A stretch of DNA of 5,417 nucleotides from Chryseobacterium sp. (GTDB taxonomy: Bacteria > Bacteroidota > Bacteroidia > Flavobacteriales > Weeksellaceae), in assembly GCA_017989575.1 (NCBI GenBank), contig JAGNPP010000187.1, forward strand, positions 1 through 5,417, written 5' to 3'. Positions within the stretch are counted from its first letter, which is position 1; every line of letters begins with the position of its first letter. The translations under genes were made by a program, and so were the position numbers. Below the pieces are notes generated by a model. The model saw only the letters and a list, made by a program, of their open reading frames with translations. It did no database searches and was not told where the DNA came from. Positions 1 through 4,365 of this stretch are shown here, one piece after another.

Positions 1-229
1 CAAAAAGGAATTTCTCGGCGTTCTGCGGTGTAAAATCTTCTTTGAAGAAAAATTTACCTCCATCAGCCAACGGTTGCAACAATCCGAAAGGTCCCGATCT
101 GTTTGGTCCGATCCTGTCCTGCATAATAGCGGCCACTTTTCTTTCTGCCCAAGTAGAGTAGGCTGCGATAGTAAGCGCTAGAAGGAATAAAGCAAGTACT
201 AATATGATTTTAAAAGTCAGTAATTCCAT
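1..229 (-). CDS. nuoH: NADH-quinone oxidoreductase subunit H (NuoH), N-terminal part only
   Basis: The reading frame starts at the ATG at 227-229 and runs off the low-coordinate end of the window after 76 complete codons. NuoH family members are usually about 325-350 residues, so only about the first quarter is present. Residues 2-24 form a hydrophobic first transmembrane helix. It is followed by the family signature AERKVAAIMQDRIGPNR at residues 29-44, then GLLQPLADGGKFFFKED at residues 49-65. In complex I this segment follows the first helix and contributes to the quinone-access channel at the junction with NuoD and NuoB. NuoH is an integral inner-membrane subunit. The gene follows nuoG by 41 nt in the same direction, the canonical order, and is surely co-transcribed. 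No clear Shine-Dalgarno sequence precedes the start, as is usual in Bacteroidota. The start fits because the helix begins a few residues after the Met. Confidence 0.96.
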   Translation of the reverse strand, partial: MELLTFKIILVLALFLLALTIAAYSTWAERKVAAIMQDRIGPNRSGPFGLLQPLADGGKFFFKEDFTPQNAEKFLF

Positions 230-245
230 ATCAATTTATTTGAGT

Positions 246-275
246 TTTGATTCTTGAGAAGTTCTCAAAATCAAA
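246..275 (-). other. Hairpin across the nuoG stop codon, in the nuoG-nuoH gap
   Basis: An interrupted inverted repeat is visible. The outer arms TTTGAT (246-251) and ATCAAA (270-275) are complementary. The inner arms TTGAGA (254-259) and TCTCAA (263-268) are complementary around a 3-nt loop. The two stems are separated by a small 2x1 internal loop, giving about 12 base pairs. The structure covers the nuoG stop codon (271-273) and ends 16 nt before the nuoH start. No U-tract follows it on the transcribed strand, so it does not look like an intrinsic terminator. A role in mRNA processing, transcript stability or coupling of translation is possible but is inference. Confidence 0.45.
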
Positions 276-1299
276 TTGTCTCATTATCTAATTTTTCAAT
301 TTCTTTTTCGTCTGAAATGCCAATTTCTTTAGCATCAGAATTTTCCAAAACATTGTAACTGTCCGTTTTTTTCTCGTAATGGTTGAGAGAAATTACAGAA
401 TGTCTGTCGATATGTCTTGGCCCTTCGATGTTCCAAAGTGCTGTATCTTTTTTGTGGAAACGACATTCGTCACAGATCCAATCTTCAACTTCATCGTACT
501 GGTCTTTTCTGGCAGTTACACGAACAACTTCATCACCTTTCATCCAAACTACCGCTTTTCCGCTGCATTTTGTACAAGAACAAGTTGCGTTGTAAGGTTT
601 TGTAAACCAAACTCTGCTGGTGAATCTCGCCGTTCTGTCAGTCAATGCTCCAACTGGACAAACATCGATTACGTTTCCGATGAAATCATTGTCCAAAGCT
701 TTGTTCAACATTGTAGAGATTTCTGCGTGGTCTCCTCTGTAGAGGATTCCGTGCTCTCTTTTCTCCGTCAATTGATTTGCAGCCAATACACATCTTGCGC
801 AAAGGATGCAACGGTTCATATTCAATTTGATGTTCGGGCCAATGTCGTCTGCATCATAAGTATTTCTTTCGAACTCAGTTCTGGTTTCAAGATTTCCGTG
901 CTCGTAACCAAGATCCTGAAGATGACATTCTCCCGCCTGATCACAAACCGGGCAATCCAAAGGGTGATTCACCAAAAGGAATTCGGTCACCGCTTTTCTA
1001 CCTTCCTGTGCTTTTTCAGAACTAAGGTTTTTTACTTCCATTCCGTCCATTACGCCAGTTCTGCAACTTGCAACTAACTTCGGCATTGGTCTCGGGTCTG
1101 CTTCGGAACCTTTGGAAACTTCTACCAAACACGTTCTGCATCGTCCTCCACTGGTTTCCAGTTTGCTATAATAACACATAGCTGGCGGAACAGATTTTCC
1201 ACCGATTTGTCTTGCAGCTTCCAAAATAGAAGTACCAGGCAAAACTTCAGTAGTCTGTCCGTCTATGGTAACTTTAAATTTTTTGACTTCTTCGCTCAT
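271..1299 (-). CDS. nuoG: NADH-quinone oxidoreductase subunit G (NuoG), short form without the molybdopterin-like domain
   Basis: This is the iron-sulfur subunit of the complex I peripheral arm; it passes electrons from NuoE/NuoF towards NuoB. It has 342 residues. An N-terminal [2Fe-2S] ferredoxin domain carries C42, C54, C57 and C79 (cluster N1b; GGRCRTCLVEV). The next segment has H112, C116, C119 and C125 (HPLDCPVCDQAGEC; cluster N5). C164, C167, C170 and C214 (NRCILCARC, DVCPVGAL) fit cluster N4. Residues 240-281 resemble the Fe4S4 segment that opens the molybdopterin-type domain of long NuoG, with C240, C242, C245, C276 and C279, but the protein stops about 60 residues later with an acidic tail. 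NuoG of E. coli and Thermus is about 780-910 residues, so the large C-terminal domain is absent. I recall this short form as usual in Flavobacteriia, so a pseudogene is unlikely. The ATG at 1297-1299 places the ferredoxin fold at the normal distance. Confidence 0.95.
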   Translation of the reverse strand: MSEEVKKFKVTIDGQTTEVLPGTSILEAARQIGGKSVPPAMCYYSKLETSGGRCRTCLVEVSKGSEADPRPMPKLVASCRTGVMDGMEVKNLSSEKAQEGRKAVTEFLLVNHPLDCPVCDQAGECHLQDLGYEHGNLETRTEFERNTYDADDIGPNIKLNMNRCILCARCVLAANQLTEKREHGILYRGDHAEISTMLNKALDNDFIGNVIDVCPVGALTDRTARFTSRVWFTKPYNATCSCTKCSGKAVVWMKGDEVVRVTARKDQYDEVEDWICDECRFHKKDTALWNIEGPRHIDRHSVISLNHYEKKTDSYNVLENSDAKEIGISDEKEIEKLDNETI

Positions 1300-1305
1300 A
1301 TTTCA

Positions 1306-1333
1306 AGATTTTAGATTTTGGATTTTAGATTTT
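1306..1333 (-). repeat. Four tandem 7-bp repeats directly upstream of nuoG
   Basis: On the plus strand the units are AGATTTT (1306-1312), AGATTTT (1313-1319), GGATTTT (1320-1326) and AGATTTT (1327-1333). The mRNA strand therefore reads AAAATCT units, with one AAAATCC, and the last unit lies 6 nt before the nuoG start codon. The tract is A-rich and should stay unstructured in the mRNA. It may help ribosome access in an organism that does not rely on Shine-Dalgarno pairing, or its copy number may vary by slippage. Both roles are inference. Confidence 0.8.
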
Positions 1334-1338
1334 AATGA

Positions 1339-1366
1339 AAAACCTAACTCCTAAATCTTTTGTCAA
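1339..1366 (-). promoter_or_regulatory. Candidate Bacteroidota-type promoter upstream of nuoG
   Basis: On the minus strand a TTG (1364-1366) is followed by a 17-nt spacer and TAGGTTTT (1339-1346). The Flavobacterium consensus is TTG at -33 and TAnnTTTG at -7, with spacers of about 17-23 nt. The match is complete at -33 and lacks only the last G at -7. Transcription would start near 1330-1335, so the leader would consist almost entirely of the heptamer repeats. The motifs are short and the region is very AT-rich, so a chance match is quite possible. If real, the promoter would let nuoG and the genes after it be expressed independently of nuoD-F. Confidence 0.28.
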
Positions 1367-1380
1367 TTCTATTTATAAAT

Positions 1381-1408
1381 TTAAAATATCTCTTAATGTA
1401 TATTTTAA
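1381..1408 (-). other. AT-only inverted repeat at the end of the inserted gene
   Basis: TTAAAATAT (1381-1389) and ATATTTTAA (1400-1408) are a perfect 9-bp inverted repeat around a 10-nt loop. It overlaps the TAA stop codon (1405-1407) of the gene that ends here. A stem made only of A-U pairs is weak, and no clean U-run follows on the transcribed strand. At most it is a poor terminator or a 3'-end stabilising structure. The AT-richness of the gap makes coincidence plausible. Confidence 0.3.
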
Positions 1409-2280
1409 TTCTTTAATTTTCTATTAAAAACGTATCCGATTCCAAAATTAACTTGGTAGAATACGAAGTCCTGACTTGCTTTATCAGGTTTATTGTTAAG
1501 TTTAGTCTTAATATCCGGCATATTGATGTAACCAAATTTTCCTTCAACTCTTGCCATCCAATGATTCCAGAAAACAAGATTGATGTTGGCTCTTGCGTCC
1601 ACTCCAAATCCTGCTACGTGAAATCTGTCACTTCTTTCATTCCCAAAAAGTTTCACATTGCTTTTTGGAAAAAGAACACCTGCGCCAGCTCCATAAGCCC
1701 AAAAAATATCAAAATTCTTTTTTGTTAATAGATTTTTGTATTTCTCTACACCTGCATTCACATAATTCAATCCGTCTGTATGCTCAAAGGTTAAAAACTG
1801 TTCGTCTGATAAATTGACTTGCCCGTTCTGAACCATCCCTGCATAAGTCGGGTCAGAAATATGACCGTTAAACTTTGCAATTTGATTCTGATCCATCACA
1901 TACTTCATATGGTCTGTTCCAACTACCAACGCCAGATTATCTTTCAAAAAATAAGCATATCTGAAATTAAATTGTGGAATAGATACTTTTCCAGGATTAA
2001 TATAATCCAAACTCAAAGGCGATGGTCTGTCTTGAGCGGTTACATTTTGCAACGTAAAATCATAACCATTTCCTTTGAATCTAATATCAGAATCGCTAAA
2101 TCCAGCTCTGTTCCAACCCCAAAAAACGAACATTGTTCCTTTTTTTAGTAGAGATTTTACCTCAGAATTCTTTACGTGATTTCCAGAGATTCCATCAATT
2201 ACCAAAGAGTCTTTTTGTTGCGCTGCTACAAAATTTAACCCAACAAAAAATACAAAAATTACTTCAAAGAACTTCTTCAT
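1405..2280 (-). CDS. Exported beta-strand-rich protein of unknown function, probably an outer-membrane protein
   Basis: The protein has 291 residues and I do not recognise a named family. It begins with a typical Sec signal peptide: lysines at positions 2-3, a hydrophobic core at about residues 5-18, and a likely signal peptidase I site after VAA at residue 20. There is no lipobox cysteine. The mature part has alternating aromatic and hydrophobic stretches typical of beta-strands, for example residues 49-58 (MFVFWGWNRA), 102-112, 115-122, 190-203, 219-238 and 240-252. It ends with a strand-like segment QVNFGIGYVF (277-286), as small outer-membrane barrels do. It contains no cysteine and no cofactor motif, so a role in electron transfer is unlikely. 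It starts 18 nt after nuoF, so it is almost certainly read from the nuo transcript. Hand counts give about 36% GC here (1501-2160) against about 42% in part of nuoF (2881-3180), a hint of separate origin. Confidence 0.8.
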   Translation of the reverse strand: MKKFFEVIFVFFVGLNFVAAQQKDSLVIDGISGNHVKNSEVKSLLKKGTMFVFWGWNRAGFSDSDIRFKGNGYDFTLQNVTAQDRPSPLSLDYINPGKVSIPQFNFRYAYFLKDNLALVVGTDHMKYVMDQNQIAKFNGHISDPTYAGMVQNGQVNLSDEQFLTFEHTDGLNYVNAGVEKYKNLLTKKNFDIFWAYGAGAGVLFPKSNVKLFGNERSDRFHVAGFGVDARANINLVFWNHWMARVEGKFGYINMPDIKTKLNNKPDKASQDFVFYQVNFGIGYVFNRKLKN

Positions 2281-2298
2281 TATAATATCTTCAACTTC

Positions 2299-3651
2299 CT
2301 ACTTGGCAACTGCCGGGATTGGGTCTGCATAATTTGCCAATCCATAATTTTGGTTTTGGCTCAACTCAGGGTTATTAACGTGCCATTCGAACTCATCTCT
2401 GAAGTGTCTGATAGCAGCGGCAACCGGCCAAGCAGCAGCATCTCCCAAAGGACAAATGGTATTCCCTTCGATTTTTCTCTGGATGTCCCAAAGCAAATCG
2501 ATGTCTGCCATTTTACCTTCTCCTTTTTCTATTTTTTTCAAGATTTTGTACATCCAACCCGTTCCTTCACGGCAAGGCGTACATTGTCCACAACTCTCGT
2601 GGTTGTAGAATCTCGCTAAAGTCATTGTATGATTTACCACACATTGGTCTTCATCCAAAACTATAAATCCACCTGAACCCATCATCGTTCCGGTAGCAAA
2701 ACCACCGTCAGCAAGGGATTCGTAGTTCATATATCTTGGTTCACCATTGATCGTTTTCAATAAAAGATTTGCAGGAACAATTGGAACAGAACTTCCACCA
2801 GGAATACAAGCTTTAAGTTTTTTACCATTCGGGATTCCACCACAATATTCATCAGAATAAATAAATTCTTCAACCGTAATGGTCATATCAATTTCGTAAA
2901 CGCCAGGCTTATTAATGTTGCCACAAGCAGAAATCAACTTAGTTCCTGTTGACCTCCCAACGCCGATTTTGGCATATTCAGCGCCAGTAATATCGATAAT
3001 TGGAACAACTGCAGCAATGGTTTCAACATTATTTACCACCGTTGGTCTTTCCCAAAGTCCTTTGATAGCAGGGAAAGGTGGTTTCAGTCTTGGGTTTCCT
3101 CTCTTACCTTCAAGAGATTCCAACAATGCTGTTTCTTCACCACAAATGTAAGCTCCAGCTCCTCTCTGAACATAGATTTCGCAATCGAAGCCAGTTCCTA
3201 AGATATTTTTTCCAAGAAATCCTGCAGCTTTCGCTTCTTCAATAGCTTCTTCCAAAATATCCGGAATCCAGGAATATTCTCCTCTAATATAGATGTATGA
3301 AACATTGGAACCCAGAACAAAAGATGAAATCAGCATTCCTTCAATCAATAAATGAGGAAGGAACTCCATCAAATATCTGTCTTTGAAAGTTCCTGGTTCG
3401 GACTCATCGGCATTTACGACCAAGTGTCTTGGAACGCCTTCTGGTTTTGCAAGGAAACTCCACTTCATTCCAGTAGGGAAACCAGCACCACCACGACCAC
3501 GAAGACCGGAAGTTTTCACTTCTTCAAGAACTGCATCGGTAGTCATTTTTAGAGCTTTCTCTGCTGCTTCGTAACCACCGTGTTTACGGTAAGTTTCGAA
3601 GTAACGGATTCCCTCAATATGTGCGTTTTTAAGTAAAAGTTTTTTACTCAT
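2299..3651 (-). CDS. nuoF: NADH-quinone oxidoreductase subunit F (NuoF), NADH- and FMN-binding subunit
   Basis: NuoF oxidises NADH through bound FMN and hands electrons to cluster N3; it lies at the tip of the cytoplasmic arm. The 450 residues match the family length (about 430-450). The glycine-rich flavin/NADH loop GLRGRGGAGFPTGMKW is at residues 49-64, NADESEPGTFKDR at 80-92, and GAGAYICGEETALLESLEG at 164-182. The N3 [4Fe-4S] ligands are C354, C357 and C360 (SCGQCTPCREG) and C400 (NTICPLGDAAAWP). All key positions are intact. The ATG at 3649-3651 leaves the usual short N-terminal extension before the Rossmann-like domain. The gene follows nuoE after an 88-nt gap and precedes the unrelated exported-protein gene by only 18 nt. 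Canonically nuoG would come next, so the downstream order is disturbed. Confidence 0.98.
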   Translation of the reverse strand: MSKKLLLKNAHIEGIRYFETYRKHGGYEAAEKALKMTTDAVLEEVKTSGLRGRGGAGFPTGMKWSFLAKPEGVPRHLVVNADESEPGTFKDRYLMEFLPHLLIEGMLISSFVLGSNVSYIYIRGEYSWIPDILEEAIEEAKAAGFLGKNILGTGFDCEIYVQRGAGAYICGEETALLESLEGKRGNPRLKPPFPAIKGLWERPTVVNNVETIAAVVPIIDITGAEYAKIGVGRSTGTKLISACGNINKPGVYEIDMTITVEEFIYSDEYCGGIPNGKKLKACIPGGSSVPIVPANLLLKTINGEPRYMNYESLADGGFATGTMMGSGGFIVLDEDQCVVNHTMTLARFYNHESCGQCTPCREGTGWMYKILKKIEKGEGKMADIDLLWDIQRKIEGNTICPLGDAAAWPVAAAIRHFRDEFEWHVNNPELSQNQNYGLANYADPIPAVAK

Positions 3652-3657
3652 TATATT

Positions 3658-3669
3658 TATAAGCTTATA
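3658..3669. other. 12-bp perfect palindrome just upstream of nuoF
   Basis: TATAAGCTTATA is a perfect 12-bp palindrome ending 6 nt before the nuoF start codon. It could be an operator-like dyad, but about one such palindrome is expected by chance in a window of this size. I list it for position only. Confidence 0.2.
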
Positions 3670-3676
3670 GCAATTG

Positions 3677-3715
3677 GCTTTTGCACTTCGACAAGCTCAG
3701 TGTGACAGCTTTTGC
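3677..3715. repeat. Small repeat-like element flanked by 8-bp direct repeats, in the nuoE-nuoF gap
   Basis: GCTTTTGC occurs at 3677-3684 and again at 3708-3715, flanking a 23-nt core (3685-3707). The core contains ACTTCGACAAGCTCAGTG (3685-3702) followed by TGACA. CACT (3684-3687) and AGTG (3699-3702) are complementary arms, and CTT/AAG around CGAC can form an alternative inner stem. The CTGAGC...CGAAG type of core is one I recall as a common dispersed intergenic repeat in flavobacteria and other bacteria, but this is memory and not a search. The core is richer in G and C than the rest of the gap. The flanking direct repeats look like a target-site duplication, suggesting insertion of a tiny mobile or REP-like unit. 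Confidence 0.5.
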
Positions 3716-3739
3716 TTAATTATTTTTTTAAATTAATTC

Positions 3740-4249
3740 TTAACCTAAATCGATGGCGCCTTGTCTGCAAAGGTCGATGATTTCGTCCACTTTTTCGATG
3801 GTCAAATGCTCGTGGTAGAATTTCCCCAACTGCATCATCGGTGCATATCCACAAGCGCCAAGACATTCTCCAGGTTTCAAAGTGAAAAGTCCGTCTGCTG
3901 TGGTTTCGCCGTCTTTAATATTCAATTTGGTTCTGATGTGGTCGAGAATATTATCACTTCCGTTCAGCATACAAGGTCCAGTTCTGCAAACTTCCAAAAC
4001 ATATTTTCCAACCGGCTTCATATTGAACATTGTATAGAAAGTAGCAACTTCATATACTTCGATTGGCGTGATGCTTAATATTTCAGCAACATAATCCATT
4101 ACTGGAACAGCCAGCCAACCATCAAATTCTTTCTGTGCAATGTGCAAGACAGGAATCAACGCAGATTTTTGTCTGCCTTCCGGATATCTCGCCATAATTT
4201 TATGAACCTGCGCTAAGCTTTCAGGTTTAAAAGCAATTGTTTCGCTCAT
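3740..4249 (-). CDS. nuoE: NADH-quinone oxidoreductase subunit E (NuoE), thioredoxin-like [2Fe-2S] subunit
   Basis: NuoE carries cluster N1a next to the FMN of NuoF in the NADH-dehydrogenase module. The protein has 169 residues, close to the 166 of E. coli NuoE. An N-terminal helical part (about residues 10-75) contains the family segments YPEGRQKSALIPVLHIAQ (22-39) and EVATFYTMFNMKPVG (67-81). The thioredoxin-like domain then supplies the four N1a ligands: C88 and C93 (VCRTGPCMLNG), and C129 and C133 (GECLGACGYAP). The spacing C-x4-C-x35-C-x3-C is as in the family. The start at 4247-4249 gives the normal length. The gene lies 116 nt after nuoD and 88 nt before nuoF in the same direction. Its upstream gap holds a degenerate heptamer tract like that before nuoG, and no recognisable ribosome binding site. 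Confidence 0.98.
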   Translation of the reverse strand: MSETIAFKPESLAQVHKIMARYPEGRQKSALIPVLHIAQKEFDGWLAVPVMDYVAEILSITPIEVYEVATFYTMFNMKPVGKYVLEVCRTGPCMLNGSDNILDHIRTKLNIKDGETTADGLFTLKPGECLGACGYAPMMQLGKFYHEHLTIEKVDEIIDLCRQGAIDLG

Positions 4250-4256
4250 CTTATTT

Positions 4257-4291
4257 AAGATTAAAGAACCAAGAACAAAGAGTCGAGACTC
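4257..4291 (-). repeat. Degenerate 7-bp periodic tract upstream of nuoE
   Basis: Read on the plus strand in steps of seven, the sequence is AAGATTA (4257-4263), AAGAACC (4264-4270), AAGAACA (4271-4277), AAGAGTC (4278-4284) and GAGACTC (4285-4291). AAGA recurs at exact 7-nt spacing four times, and the fifth unit differs by one base in that tetramer. The last unit on the mRNA strand lies 7 nt before the nuoE start. Its period and placement match the cleaner heptamers before nuoG. The final two units also contain a short inverted repeat, GAGTC-GA-GACTC (4280-4291). Confidence 0.55.
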
Positions 4292-4328
4292 GCAATTCTG
4301 TATTCTAAATTCAATTTTTATTTTTGAA

Positions 4329-4350
4329 ATGAAAGTCTTTTATCTTTCAT
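4329..4350 (-). other. Stem-loop shortly downstream of nuoD
   Basis: ATGAAAG (4329-4335) and CTTTCAT (4344-4350) form a perfect 7-bp inverted repeat around an 8-nt loop, 15 nt past the nuoD stop codon. On the transcribed strand the stem is followed by A- and U-mixed sequence, not a U-run, so it is not a convincing intrinsic terminator. It may mark a 3'-end stabilising or processing site between nuoD and nuoE; this is inference. Confidence 0.35.
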
Positions 4351-4365
4351 CTATTTGTCTAATAA

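Noticed and set aside
379..1077. A 232-residue open frame on the plus strand
   Set aside because: It lies entirely antisense to nuoG, whose cysteine motifs prove the minus-strand frame is real. The plus-strand translation has no recognisable domain.
271..1299. nuoG as a broken gene or pseudogene because of its short length
   Set aside because: All N1b, N5 and N4 ligands are intact, the frame ends cleanly 41 nt before nuoH, and short NuoG is, as I recall, normal in Flavobacteriia.
1371..1380. ATTTATAAAT palindrome in the gap before nuoG
   Set aside because: A 10-bp AT-only palindrome is expected by chance in such AT-rich sequence.
1819..2148. A 109-residue plus-strand open frame opposite the exported-protein gene
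   Set aside because: The minus-strand frame has a signal peptide and tight spacing to nuoF. The plus-strand product looks like random antisense translation.
4280..4291. GAGTC-GA-GACTC as a hairpin or operator upstream of nuoE
   Set aside because: A 2-nt spacer is too short for a hairpin loop with full arms, and 5-bp arms are common by chance. It is better described as part of the heptamer tract.
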